DNA of 64,000 nt from Paludisphaera mucosa (GTDB taxonomy: Bacteria; Planctomycetota; Planctomycetia; Isosphaerales; Isosphaeraceae), in NCBI RefSeq assembly GCF_029589435.1, contig NZ_JARRAG010000001.1, positions 2,036,808 to 2,100,807 on the forward strand, read 5' to 3'. Under the pieces are notes generated by a model, which was not told where the DNA came from, made no database searches, and saw nothing but the letters and a program-made list of their open reading frames with translations. The position numbers were made by a program, and so were the translations under genes. How positions within the stretch are numbered: the stretch's first letter is position 1; each line of letters starts with the position of its first letter. Of this stretch, positions 44,878 through 53,233 are shown one piece after another.

Positions 44878-45762
44878 ATGGAGATACTCAGGGACGCGGG
44901 CCTGTCCGCCCTGATCGCCAGCGACCGCCTCGAAACCCTGGCCGACGGCTTCGAGTTCACCGAAGGGCCGCTCTGGCTCCCCGACGGCTCGATCCTGTTC
45001 CAGGACATCAAGGCCGAGCGGACCTACCGCCTGGGCCCCGACCGCAAGGTCCAAGTCCTTCGCGAGCACACGGGCGCGGCCAACGGCCAGACCTTCGCGG
45101 CCGACGGCGGGATCGTCTTCTGCGAGCAGACCGGCCGCCGGCTCTCGTGGATGTCGATCCGCAGCCCCGAGCCCGTGGCCCTGGCGCTCGACTGGCAGGG
45201 CAAGCGGCTGAACAGCCCGAACGACGTCGTCTGCCGCAGCGACGGCTCGGCCTACTTCACCGACCCGCCCTACGGCGTGAAGCCCGAAGATCGGGAGATC
45301 GAATTCCAGGGGGTCTTCCGCTGGACCGCCGACCTCGGCCCCGTGAAGCTGCTCGAAGACTTCGAAAAGCCCAACGGCCTGGCCTTCACGCCCGACGAGC
45401 GGACCCTCTACGTCTGCGACACCGGCCGCTACCACGTCCGGGCGTTCCGCGTCCGCGAGGACGGCGACCTCGAGCCCGGGGTGGGCCGGATCTTCGCGAC
45501 CCTCGACCCCGACCAGGCCGGCGGCCCCGACGGCATCAAGGTCGACCGGGCGGGGCGGGTGTACGTCGCCGTGGCGCTGGGGGTCTGGGTCTTCGAGCCC
45601 GACGGCCGCCTGCTGGGCATCCTGGCGACCCCCAAGCGGCCCTCGAACCTCAACTGGTGCGACGCCGACGCCTGCGGCCTCGTCATCACGGCGGTGGACG
45701 CCGTCCATTACGTCCGTTTCCACGAACCCGGCCTGCCGCCCGTCTTCCTGCCCCGGGAGTGA
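44878..45762 (+). CDS. SMP-30/gluconolactonase-family hydrolase
   Basis: This 294-residue six-bladed beta-propeller protein has FTEGPLWLPDGSILFQDI with the metal-binding glutamate, NSPNDVVCRSDGSAYFTDP, NGLAFTPDERTLYVCDTG and GGPDGIKVDRAGRVYVA, the metal Asn/Asp set of the LRE family. It hydrolyses sugar lactones such as gluconolactone. There is no signal peptide, so the site is cytoplasmic. GAGAGGA precedes the ATG. No sugar dehydrogenase lies adjacent. Confidence 0.9.
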   Translation: MEILRDAGLSALIASDRLETLADGFEFTEGPLWLPDGSILFQDIKAERTYRLGPDRKVQVLREHTGAANGQTFAADGGIVFCEQTGRRLSWMSIRSPEPVALALDWQGKRLNSPNDVVCRSDGSAYFTDPPYGVKPEDREIEFQGVFRWTADLGPVKLLEDFEKPNGLAFTPDERTLYVCDTGRYHVRAFRVREDGDLEPGVGRIFATLDPDQAGGPDGIKVDRAGRVYVAVALGVWVFEPDGRLLGILATPKRPSNLNWCDADACGLVITAVDAVHYVRFHEPGLPPVFLPRE

Positions 45763-45987
45763 GGCCGAATTCGAGGCCGTCGATCGCGGCATGGGTGGGA
45801 TGATCTGTTCGGCGGGCGTCGCGTCGACTACAATGGTCCGTGCGACGTTCCGCGCCCCCCGCGGAGCGAGGCGACCCCGAGCCGGCCATCCCCGCGAGTC
45901 GCCGCCCCCGCCCGTCGAGACTCGTCTGGCCCAGCTGAACACGAATCGCGCCCGCATGGCCGGCGCGATTCGCCGTAGGAGAACCGC

Positions 45988-46206
45988 GTGGCTAAGGAAG
46001 AACCGATCCGTACCGAAGGGCGCATCGTAGAGGCGCTCCCCAACACCCAGTTCATGGTCGAGCTTGAGAACGGCCACAAGGTGCTCGCTCACATCGCGGG
46101 CAAGATGCGGAAGAACTTCATCCGGATCGTCCCGGGCGACCGGGTGACCGTCGAGATCTCGCCGTACGACTTCCTCAAGGGCCGCATCGTCTATCGCGAG
46201 CGCTGA
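45988..46206 (+). CDS. infA: Translation initiation factor IF-1
   Basis: This 72-residue OB-fold protein is of exactly standard length: [34 protein letters not shown] and [18 protein letters not shown] are all family-typical. It occupies the ribosomal A site during initiation. The start is GTG with TAGGAGA upstream. It is not beside the ribosomal protein operon here but stands alone, ending 27 bases from the convergent RNase HII-like gene. Confidence 0.96.
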   Translation: MAKEEPIRTEGRIVEALPNTQFMVELENGHKVLAHIAGKMRKNFIRIVPGDRVTVEISPYDFLKGRIVYRER

Positions 46207-46233
46207 GACGCGTCGCCGCCCCTTCGGCCGCGT

Positions 46234-47229
46234 TCAGCGCTCCCGCCACCAGACGCGCGGCCCGATCCCCATCGCCGCGGCCGTCGGCTCGACGTCCCTC
46301 CGGAACCGGGAGGCGTCGATCGGATAGCCGGCCGACGGCTTCAGGCCCGGGACGCGACGCGTCCAGAAGGCGTTGAACACGTCCATCCAGCATTCCCGGA
46401 CGGATTTCGACACGATCGACGCCAGCGCCACGAGCGCATCGTCGGCGTCGGCGCGGGGCGTCAGCCGGAGGTTGACCGAGCGTCCGGGCGCGCGGATCGT
46501 GTACTCGCTCAATTCGGGCCCCTCGACGCCGCGGTCGATCCAGGTCCCCGGAAAGGCCGCGAGCAGCGGCTCCAGGTAATAGTGCCGCCCGCCGTGCTTG
46601 TCGCCGCGGACGCGCGCCGGGCGGCCGTCCTCGGCTCGCTCCCAGACCGCCTTGAGAAGCCGCTCGAACGCCTCGAAATGGACGCCGGCCTTCGACGCGT
46701 GGCGGTCGAGCCCCGCGTTGAACCGCTCGGGGCCGACGACCTCGACGAGCACCTCGGCGACCCGCCACGCGCCCGACGGCGGCGCGAACGGCCGGCAAGC
46801 CAGGCGGCCGCACAGACGTTCGACCAGGTCGGCCGCCGCCCAGGGGGTCGGGGGATCTTCGGCCGTGCGCCAGCGGTCGATCTCAGCCTCGGCGGGGTCG
46901 CGTTTCGTCAATGAGGCCACGAACTCGGCGGGGTTGGGGTGGAGTTCGTGCCCCGCCGCATCGAGGAGGGCGAGGCACGTCGCGTGCAGCGGCTCGCGGC
47001 CCCGGCCTCCCTTGAGGATCGCCTTGGAATCGTCGACCTGGAAACGGTCGCTCGGCCGCCCCGCGCGGCAGACGGTGGCGGCGAGGTCGTCCCAGAGTCG
47101 TCGAGGGGGCTCGCGATCGAGCGGATCGGCGCCGTCGCCGAGGTCGCAGGACTCGACGACGACGGCCGTCATGACCAGGGGGCCGAGATTCGGCCCGTAG
47201 CCCGCCTCGTCGATCCCCACCCAGCGCAT
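46234..47229 (-). CDS. Enlarged RNase HII-like protein
   Basis: This 331-residue protein keeps the RNase HII core: VGIDEAGYGPNLGPLVMTAV with acidic D7/E8, VDDSKAI at 65-71, ALASIVSKSVRE and SAGYPIDASRF. RNase HII is normally about 200 residues; here a segment of roughly 130 residues, including RGDKHGGRHYYLEPLL, separates the VDDSK block from the ASIV block. It should cleave RNA in RNA-DNA hybrids if active, but the GRG found in true RNase HII is GYG, so specificity for single ribonucleotides is doubtful. It follows parA after 23 bases. Confidence 0.7.
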   Translation of the reverse strand: MRWVGIDEAGYGPNLGPLVMTAVVVESCDLGDGADPLDREPPRRLWDDLAATVCRAGRPSDRFQVDDSKAILKGGRGREPLHATCLALLDAAGHELHPNPAEFVASLTKRDPAEAEIDRWRTAEDPPTPWAAADLVERLCGRLACRPFAPPSGAWRVAEVLVEVVGPERFNAGLDRHASKAGVHFEAFERLLKAVWERAEDGRPARVRGDKHGGRHYYLEPLLAAFPGTWIDRGVEGPELSEYTIRAPGRSVNLRLTPRADADDALVALASIVSKSVRECWMDVFNAFWTRRVPGLKPSAGYPIDASRFRRDVEPTAAAMGIGPRVWWRER

Positions 47230-47252
47230 GGCGATCGGCCCTCGGTCGGGGT

Positions 47253-48119
47253 TCAGGCGGCGGTGGCGTCGGAGTCGGCCGCCGCGGGGGCCTCGTCGCC
47301 GTCGGGGTCGGTCTCGGCCCAGAGCGAGGCCGGGGCGCGGCCGAGGACCTCGGCGGCGAGCGACGCGTAGTCCTCGGCGCCGCGGCTGGTCGGGGCATAC
47401 TGGAAGATCGACTGGCCGAAGCTCGGGCACTCCGCCAGCCGGATGTTGCGGCGGATGCGGGTCTTGTAAAGCTTCGCGTCGGACCAGGGCGAGACGCCCT
47501 TCTTCTTGGCCGCGAAGAAGCTCTGCAGGTCCTCGACGACCTCGCCGCCGTGGCGCGTGCCGGCGTCGTACAGGCAGAGGACCACGCCGCCGACTTTCAG
47601 CTCGCGGTTGACCCGCTTCGACACCAGGTTCACCGTCTCCAGCAGCTTCGATAAGCCGTGCAGGGCCAGGAAGTGGGCCTGGAGCGGGATCATCACCTCG
47701 TTGGCGGCGCAAAGGGCGTTCAGCGTCAGGACGCTGAGCGACGGCGGGCAGTCCATCAGGACGAAGTCGTACTCGTCGGTGTCGGCGGCGAGCTGGTCGC
47801 GGAGGATGACCTCGCGGCCGACGGTCCCCAGCAGCTCCAGCTCGGCCCCGGCGAGGTCGATGTGGCTGCCCACGATCGAGAGGTTGGGCGCAACCTGCCG
47901 TCGGGCGTCCTGGATGCTCAGGCTCTCCGTCAGGACCTCGTAAAGCGACGGCCCCGACCGGCCCGGCAGCAGGCCGAGGTGGAGGGTGGCGTGGGCCTGG
48001 GGGTCGAGGTCGATCACCAGGACCTTGTGGCCCTCCATGGCCAGCGCGGCGGCCAGATTGACCGTCGACGTCGTCTTGCCGACGCCGCCCTTTTGGTTGA
48101 GCACCGCGATCCGCCGCAT
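47253..48119 (-). CDS. ParA/Soj-type ATPase without ParB
   Basis: This 288-residue P-loop ATPase has the deviant Walker A KGGVGKTT (10-17) with the signature lysine, [11 protein letters not shown] as switch I, and [17 protein letters not shown] as Walker B. The core is chromosomal Soj-like (about 255 residues) plus an acidic alanine-rich tail of about 30. A ParB-type partner is not adjacent, and the gene is instead followed by the RNase HII-like gene. It may position another cargo. A palindromic repeat element lies about 170 bases upstream. Confidence 0.86.
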   Translation of the reverse strand: MRRIAVLNQKGGVGKTTSTVNLAAALAMEGHKVLVIDLDPQAHATLHLGLLPGRSGPSLYEVLTESLSIQDARRQVAPNLSIVGSHIDLAGAELELLGTVGREVILRDQLAADTDEYDFVLMDCPPSLSVLTLNALCAANEVMIPLQAHFLALHGLSKLLETVNLVSKRVNRELKVGGVVLCLYDAGTRHGGEVVEDLQSFFAAKKKGVSPWSDAKLYKTRIRRNIRLAECPSFGQSIFQYAPTSRGAEDYASLAAEVLGRAPASLWAETDPDGDEAPAAADSDATAA

Positions 48120-48290
48120 CGTATCTCCCTCCGTGGACTTGATCTGCGCCAGCCGGCCCGGCCGCCGAGGGCCCCGTCCATCCCTGTCGAGTCGACGCCT
48201 CGTCGAACCCGCGGGACCCGGCCCGAGCCTTTGGACCGGAGTCTATCCCTTTCGCCCCGAGGCGCTAAGTCGAATCGAGGACCCTCCGAC

Positions 48291-48463
48291 GCCTTCCACA
48301 CTCGCGGGGGAAGGCAGACCCCGCAGGGGTCGGATGAGGGGGAGGACGAGCAAGAGGGCCGACGGAATTCGCAATACAGCCCTAAGTTACGCCGACGCAC
48401 GACTCGCTTGTCCTCCCCCTCGTCCGGCCCTCCGGGCCACTTTCCCCGCGAGGGGGGAAGGCC
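48291..48463. repeat. Palindromic repeat element, copy 1
   Basis: An element of about 173 bp has imperfect inverted arms: 48291-48360 carries CTCGCGGGGGAAGG and GGATGAGGGGGAGGACGAGC, while 48400-48463 carries the complement (TCCTCCCCCTCGTCCGG ... CCCCGCGAGG). Small internal hairpins are GACCCC-GCA-GGGGTC and GGCCC-TCC-GGGCC. The centre holds GGAATTC and AAGTTA. A related copy occurs at 50073-50220 in the same orientation. It has no coding capacity, so it is MITE- or REP-like. The surrounding 363-base spacer (48120-48482) holds no gene. Confidence 0.75.
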
Positions 48464-48482
48464 GTCGATCGGGGGCGGCCGC

Positions 48483-49436
48483 TCAGTCGTGGTTTTCGAG
48501 CCGTCCCTGGTTCTTCTTCTTGGCGAGCTTGGGGGCGAGTTCATCGAGGAAGAGGTCGCGGGATTCGTCGGCCGCGCGGCGGAGGCGGGCGAGCAGGCCC
48601 TCGACGGACTCGTGGAAGGCCTCGTCCTGGCGGCCCAGGGCCACGAACGTCTCGACCTCGGTGAGCGCGACGACGGCGTCTTGATGTTCGCCGAGGACGT
48701 CCTGGATCTTGCGCGCCAGGTTGATGATCCGCCTGGCGCGCTTCTCGGGCTTCGGGCCCAGGGCGGAGGCGACCAGCTCGGTGGTGTAACGCGCCCGCTT
48801 GGCCCGCTTGCGGATCTCGTGGAAGGCCACGTCGGGGCTGTCGGCCGCGAGGCCGTCGGCGTCGCTCCGCAGCCGCTTCCACGCTTTCACCACGAGCGGC
48901 GGCAGGATCTTGCGGCAGGGCTTGCCGGCCCGCTCGCCGACCGGCGGGTCGTCGGCGGCCTTCTCAAGCTCGGCGAGCAGCTTCTTGAACCGTTCGCCCG
49001 TCAGGGTCCGGCGCATCGTCCGGCCCCCCTTCGTCCGCCGCCCTTCCAACCAGTCGAAGAGGGGCTTGAGCGCCAGGCGGTCGGCCTCGGACTCGCCCTT
49101 CTCGAAGCGTTCGCGGAGGACGTCCAGGTCGCGGACCTCGCCGATCGCGCCGCCGAGCCATCGCAGCTCGGCCGCCAGGTGGTCGCGCCACTCGGCGTCC
49201 AGCAGCTTCCCGAAGGCCTGCAGCTCGCTGCGGAGCCGGCGGGCCGATGTGCGCAGCCGATGCACGCCTTCCGGCTCGCCCCCGCGCGCGGCGGGGTCGG
49301 CGATTTGGATCCGCTCGATCGCCGTCCTTAAAGACGCGACGATCGCCTTCGAAGCAGGATCGTCGGGGCCCGTCCGCTCGCGGTCGTCGTCGGGTCGAGG
49401 GGCCTCGGGGACGCTGGGATTCGCTGGGGAGCTCAT
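48483..49436 (-). CDS. CHAD domain protein
   Basis: This 317-residue helical protein has the CHAD domain (conserved histidine alpha-helical). EGVHRLRTSARRLRSELQAF carries the first conserved His/Arg cluster and VAFHEIRKRAKRARYTTEL the second. CHAD proteins bind polyphosphate through these basic helices. No CYTH triphosphatase partner is adjacent. The ATG at 49436 is preferred over one 22 codons upstream because the upstream residues are cysteine-rich and atypical; its ribosome site is weak. It lies between two copies of a repeat element together with the release-factor-like gene. Confidence 0.82.
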   Translation of the reverse strand: MSSPANPSVPEAPRPDDDRERTGPDDPASKAIVASLRTAIERIQIADPAARGGEPEGVHRLRTSARRLRSELQAFGKLLDAEWRDHLAAELRWLGGAIGEVRDLDVLRERFEKGESEADRLALKPLFDWLEGRRTKGGRTMRRTLTGERFKKLLAELEKAADDPPVGERAGKPCRKILPPLVVKAWKRLRSDADGLAADSPDVAFHEIRKRAKRARYTTELVASALGPKPEKRARRIINLARKIQDVLGEHQDAVVALTEVETFVALGRQDEAFHESVEGLLARLRRAADESRDLFLDELAPKLAKKKNQGRLENHD

Positions 49437-49527
49437 GAGGGTCCAACAAACTGGAGAAGCTGTGCGGCAGTCCGCGTCCCTCACCATACGTCGTCGGTCC
49501 ACGTCGCCACAAGGCGGCTCCCGCGGC

Positions 49528-50028
49528 TTAACGCAACGGGTGCAGCCCCCGCAGGCCCCGCCGGGCGTTGACTTCGCCGAGCGCCCGGGGCTCGGCGGCG
49601 AGCAGCTTGACGAGCTGGGTCGACGAGCAGCCGAGGGCCGCGGCGGCCTCCTTCACATCGTCGTCGCGGCCGGCCAGGACGTCGAGGGCCTCGGCCAGGA
49701 GCGCGGGGAAGTCGTCGTGCTCGGGGCTGACGACGATCCGCCCTCCCCGCAGGCGGGACGCCCAGCGCGGGCTCGGCGCGGTCGCGGCGGGCGTGCGGAT
49801 CTCCAGCGCCAGCCGGAGTCGGAGCCGGAAGAGGGCCTCGCGGCGGTTCTCGCCCTGGGAACGGCGCTCGGAGGCCTCGGCCACGGTCCCGGTCGGCCGG
49901 TGGGTCAGGATGACGGCCGTCTCGACCTTGTTGCGGTTCTGCCCGCCGGGCCCCGAGCGCCGGGTCGTCCGGAAGTCGCACTCGGCGGCGAGCCGGTCGG
50001 GGTCGAGAGCCGCGGGATGGCCGCTCAT
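49528..50028 (-). CDS. GGQ-domain release-factor-like protein
   Basis: This 166-residue protein has the class I release-factor catalytic domain: TTRRSGPGGQNRNKVETAV with GGQ at 28-30, followed by RLRLRLALEIRT. It lacks the codon-recognition domain of RF1/RF2, like ArfB or the PrfH-type fragments that free stalled or damaged ribosomes. Its tail is not the strongly basic one of ArfB but a helical extension (about 95-150) of unknown role. There is no obvious Shine-Dalgarno site before the ATG. It is probably a rescue factor. Confidence 0.75.
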   Translation of the reverse strand: MSGHPAALDPDRLAAECDFRTTRRSGPGGQNRNKVETAVILTHRPTGTVAEASERRSQGENRREALFRLRLRLALEIRTPAATAPSPRWASRLRGGRIVVSPEHDDFPALLAEALDVLAGRDDDVKEAAAALGCSSTQLVKLLAAEPRALGEVNARRGLRGLHPLR

Positions 50029-50072
50029 GTCGGAGGTTGCTCCCGAAGGTCCAATTCAGATCGTCGTTGGAA

Positions 50073-50220
50073 GGCCTTCCCCCCTCGCGGGTGATGAGGG
50101 GGAGGATGAGCGAGGCCCCTTCGGAATTCAAAGGCAGATTGGAAGTTAGGGCGTCGGTATTCGTGCTCGTCTCCCCCTCGTCCGGCCCTTCGGGCCACCT
50201 TCCCCCGCGAGGGGGCAAGG
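50073..50220. repeat. Palindromic repeat element, copy 2
   Basis: This 148-bp relative of the element at 48291 has a left arm (50073-50115: CCCTCGCGGGTGATGAGG, GGAGGATGAGC) and right arm (50163-50220: CTCCCCCTCGTCCGG, GGCCC-TTC-GGGCC, CCCCGCGAGGG) with the same centre features GGAATTC and AAGTTA. Compared with copy 1, the left arm lacks about 25 bases, including the GACCCC-GCA-GGGGTC hairpin. It lies between the end of the sugar-kinase operon and the release-factor-like gene. Confidence 0.75.
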
Positions 50221-50262
50221 ACCTTATAGGGGGGGACAAACCGGCCCTAACCGAGCAGCCTC

Positions 50263-51294
50263 TCAGCGAGTCCAGGTCCGGTTCCGAAGGGCGGCGAGGT
50301 CTTCGGTGGTCGCGACGCCCGTGGTGCCGACCTGATGGACGACGATCGACGAGGCGAGCACGGCCAGCTCGACGGCCTCGCCCAGCGAGGCCCCCGCCGC
50401 CAGCGCCGCGGCCAGGTTGGCCGTGACCGAATCGCCCGCGCCGACGACGTCGATGGGCCCCCGTACGGGCAGGGCGTCCGAGTGGACGACCTCGCCGTCG
50501 GGGCCGGCCGCGACGATCCCGCGCTCGGCCATCGTGACGAAGACCGGCCGGCCCGAGCCCAGCGCCAGCTCGGCGGCCGCCCGTTTGGCCTCCTCGATCG
50601 TCGAGACGCTCGGGCGGTCGAGCAGAGTCGCCAGCTCGGCCGCGTTCATTTTGAGGGCCACGGCCGGCCAGTCGCGGAGTCCCCGGCGCGAGTCGGCCAG
50701 GAAGAGGAGCCGGGGGTACTCGTCGGTCAAGGCGTCGATCGCCTGCAGCAGCCCGCGCGTGACCACGCCGGTCTCGGCCGCGTCGACCTGCTCCAGGACG
50801 ATCACCGCATGGCAACGCGCGGCGACCGCCCGCAGGCTGTCGATCAGGCGGAGTTCCAGGTGCCTCGGCGTCGGCGTCCAGTTCTTCGTGTCCAGCCGGT
50901 TCAGCTCGACGGGGACCTCGCCGGGGCGGACCACCAGCGGCTTGCAGTAGGTGAAGGTGCGGCGGTCGGGGGCCGTGAGCAGGTGCTCGGTGGAGACGCT
51001 GGGCGACGCTTCGAGCCCGCGTCGCAGCTCGTAGCCCTCGCCGTCGTCGCCCCGGAAGCCGACGACCTCGATCCGGCCCACGCCGAGCGCGACGAGGTTG
51101 TTGAGGACCGTCCCGGCCCCCCCCGGCTGGGCGCGGACGTTGGCGACGTTGTAGACCGGCAGGCCCGTCTCGATCGACGTCTCGGCGCGGGCCGGGTCGA
51201 TCTCCAGGTAGCGATCGAGGCAGAAGTCGCCGACCACCGCGATCCGCAGGCCCTTGTACAGCGAGACGACGTCCTGGAAGCGTTCCGGGGTCAT
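50263..51294 (-). CDS. PfkB-family kinase resembling heptose-7-phosphate kinase (HldE-N)
   Basis: This 343-residue ribokinase-fold enzyme has VVGDFCLDRYLEIDPARAE at the start and AQPGGAGTVLNNLVALGV for sugar binding, as in RfaE/HldE domain 1, and DVVGAGDSVTANLAAALAAG as the ATP/catalytic-base motif near 300. HldE-N puts a phosphate on C1 of D-glycero-manno-heptose 7-phosphate. The nucleotidyltransferase half of HldE is missing here. It is last in the four-gene operon; its ATG overlaps the previous stop (ATGA). A kinase for a related sugar phosphate is possible. Confidence 0.8.
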   Translation of the reverse strand: MTPERFQDVVSLYKGLRIAVVGDFCLDRYLEIDPARAETSIETGLPVYNVANVRAQPGGAGTVLNNLVALGVGRIEVVGFRGDDGEGYELRRGLEASPSVSTEHLLTAPDRRTFTYCKPLVVRPGEVPVELNRLDTKNWTPTPRHLELRLIDSLRAVAARCHAVIVLEQVDAAETGVVTRGLLQAIDALTDEYPRLLFLADSRRGLRDWPAVALKMNAAELATLLDRPSVSTIEEAKRAAAELALGSGRPVFVTMAERGIVAAGPDGEVVHSDALPVRGPIDVVGAGDSVTANLAAALAAGASLGEAVELAVLASSIVVHQVGTTGVATTEDLAALRNRTWTR

Positions 51295-52397
51295 GAAGCG
51301 GCGACCTGGTGGTAGAGGTTGTGGATGAACGCGGCGTTGTCGCACTGGAGGTAGTGCATCTCGCCCCCCATCCGGGCGTAGCTCTTGCAGAACCGCAGGT
51401 AATACGCCGGGTTCGACTTGGGGGGCTCGCCGGTGGTCCAGTCCCAGCCGCCGCCGTCCTGGACGTCGACCACGTAGATCGCGTGGTCCTCGACGATCGG
51501 CCGGCCGTCCTGGAGGCGGAGGTTGTTGACGCAGCTCAGGCTCTTCTCGAAGACCTGCGGGCCCATGATCGCCGATCCGACCGAGAGCACGACGCCGTGG
51601 TCGAGGGTCTCGACCGAGCCGCCGAACAGCCGGAAGTCGTGCTCGGCCGCCCGGCCGATCGCCGCGCCGTTGAAGATCGGATGGTTGGCGATGATGTCGT
51701 AGCCGATGCCGGGGTGGACGGTCATCGGGATCTTGTGCTGGAACGCCTGCGCCAGGATCGACGCGTGCTTCCACTCGTGCTCGACGATGATCCGGCCGGT
51801 CGGCAGATTGTTGGCCAGGATCGCCCGCAGGGCGTCGGCGCGGGGGGGGGCCAGGGGGTGGGCGGGCTCGTCGCGGAGGCTCTGCTCCAGCTCGGCGGCC
51901 GTCGGCAGGTCGACGCCGTCCTCGGCGATGAACCGGCCCAGGCCCGCGCCGTAACCCTCGCCGCGGAGGCCGGCGGCCAATAGCGCCAGGTGGATGTTGC
52001 GGCCGGTCTCGTCCCACGAGCCGAACGCCCCCAGCGGGACGTTCTCGCGGACGCTCTCGGTGGAACGGCCGATCCAGGCGTACTCCCAGTCGTGGATCGT
52101 GCCCGCGCCGTTGGTCGCCAGGTGGGTGACCCATTCCTTGGCCATCATGCGGCCGAGGATCGACGCGGCCCCGTTGCGCAGCAGGTGCGCGCCGTAGATC
52201 AGCATCACCCCCCCACCCATCTCGCGGGCCCGGCGGATGCGGCGGGCGCATTCGGCGACCCGCAAGGCGACCGGCCCCGGCAGGGGCTTGGGCTCGGCGT
52301 CGGGGTCGATCAGGACTTCCTCGACGGTCGTCAGGCTGCGGCGCTCTTCGAGGGGGTAGACGCGGAGCCGGGACAGGTCGAGCGGTCGGGTGTTCAT
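51291..52397 (-). CDS. Unknown operon protein with faint deoxyhypusine-synthase resemblance
   Basis: This 368-residue soluble protein overlaps both neighbours by four bases and so is tightly linked to the sugar operon. Segments such as GGGVMLIYGAHLLRNG (61-76), THLATNGAGTIHDWEYAW (about 91-108) and VHPGIGYDI, rich in glycines at strand ends, suggest a Rossmann-like nucleotide fold. The TNGAGTIHD motif resembles the TGANxxHD block of bacterial deoxyhypusine-synthase-like proteins. The lysine-containing DHS active site is not evident. I cannot assign a reaction; NAD-dependent sugar chemistry is a guess from context. Confidence 0.6.
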   Translation of the reverse strand: MNTRPLDLSRLRVYPLEERRSLTTVEEVLIDPDAEPKPLPGPVALRVAECARRIRRAREMGGGVMLIYGAHLLRNGAASILGRMMAKEWVTHLATNGAGTIHDWEYAWIGRSTESVRENVPLGAFGSWDETGRNIHLALLAAGLRGEGYGAGLGRFIAEDGVDLPTAAELEQSLRDEPAHPLAPPRADALRAILANNLPTGRIIVEHEWKHASILAQAFQHKIPMTVHPGIGYDIIANHPIFNGAAIGRAAEHDFRLFGGSVETLDHGVVLSVGSAIMGPQVFEKSLSCVNNLRLQDGRPIVEDHAIYVVDVQDGGGWDWTTGEPPKSNPAYYLRFCKSYARMGGEMHYLQCDNAAFIHNLYHQVAAS

Positions 52398-53233
52398 GAT
52401 CCCAGGATCAGCTCCAGAAGGGGCTTGGAATCGCGATAGTCGGGGATGACGACGTCGGCGCCGACGCCGGTGAGGCGGTCGCGCTTCCAGGCGTCCATCC
52501 GGCCCGATCCGTTGGCCGCCTCGTCGCTGGCCACGGCCACGGCCAGGCCGCCGACCTCCTTGGTGTTCTCGATCTCGACGTAGCCGTCGCCGAACGACAT
52601 CAGCTCCGCGCCGTGGATGTCGTTCTCGCGGAGGATCCGCTCGATCACCATCTTCTTCGAGAACGACTTGTAGTCGTCCTGGGCCCCGTAGATGTGGGTC
52701 CCGAAGTAGCGGGAGACGTCGAGCAGCTCGGCCTCGCGCCGCACGAACGGCTCGTCGGTGCCGCTGGCGAGATAGAGCGAAAGGCCGCGGCGCGTCAGGT
52801 CTTCCAGCAGGGCCCGCGAGCCGTGGACGAGCAGGTCGTCGGGCTTGATCGTGCCGTCCTTCAGGCCGTGCAGCCGGGCCATGATCCGGTCGTCGAGGCG
52901 GCGGAGGTACTCGTGCTTGTACCAGAGCGGCTCGCGGGGCTCGCCCCCGCGCTCGCGGACGCGGTCGGCGAGCTGGATCATCTGGTAGATGGTCTGCTTG
53001 CCGTTGAGCCGCATGATGTCTTCGAAGGCCAGCCGGCGGCGGTCCTCCTCCGACTCGCCGTCGAGGGCCGGCAGGACCTCGACGAACATGGGGACCATGA
53101 CGTCGGGCCAGCCCTGGCGGACCAGCGAGAGCGTGCCGTCGAAGTCGAAGACGACGCGGCTGATCCCGGGGCGGGGGGCGAACGACGGCAGCAGGATGAC
53201 CTCGCCTTCGAAGGTCGGGCTCGCGGGCGTCAC
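52394..53233 (-). CDS. HAD-superfamily phosphatase
   Basis: This 279-residue HAD enzyme has motif I VVFDFDGTLS (nucleophile D30, acid D32), motif II LASGTDE near 155, and motif IV FGDGYVEIEN with two acidic residues near 220. The insert between motifs I and II is helical, as in subclass I caps. The GTG start at 53233 follows AAGGAGA and overlaps the gmhA stop. In this operon it is placed to dephosphorylate a sugar bisphosphate, the GmhB step, though it is not a close GmhB sequence. A pseudouridine- or glycolate-type phosphatase is the alternative. Confidence 0.78.
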   Translation of the reverse strand: MTPASPTFEGEVILLPSFAPRPGISRVVFDFDGTLSLVRQGWPDVMVPMFVEVLPALDGESEEDRRRLAFEDIMRLNGKQTIYQMIQLADRVRERGGEPREPLWYKHEYLRRLDDRIMARLHGLKDGTIKPDDLLVHGSRALLEDLTRRGLSLYLASGTDEPFVRREAELLDVSRYFGTHIYGAQDDYKSFSKKMVIERILRENDIHGAELMSFGDGYVEIENTKEVGGLAVAVASDEAANGSGRMDAWKRDRLTGVGADVVIPDYRDSKPLLELILGS

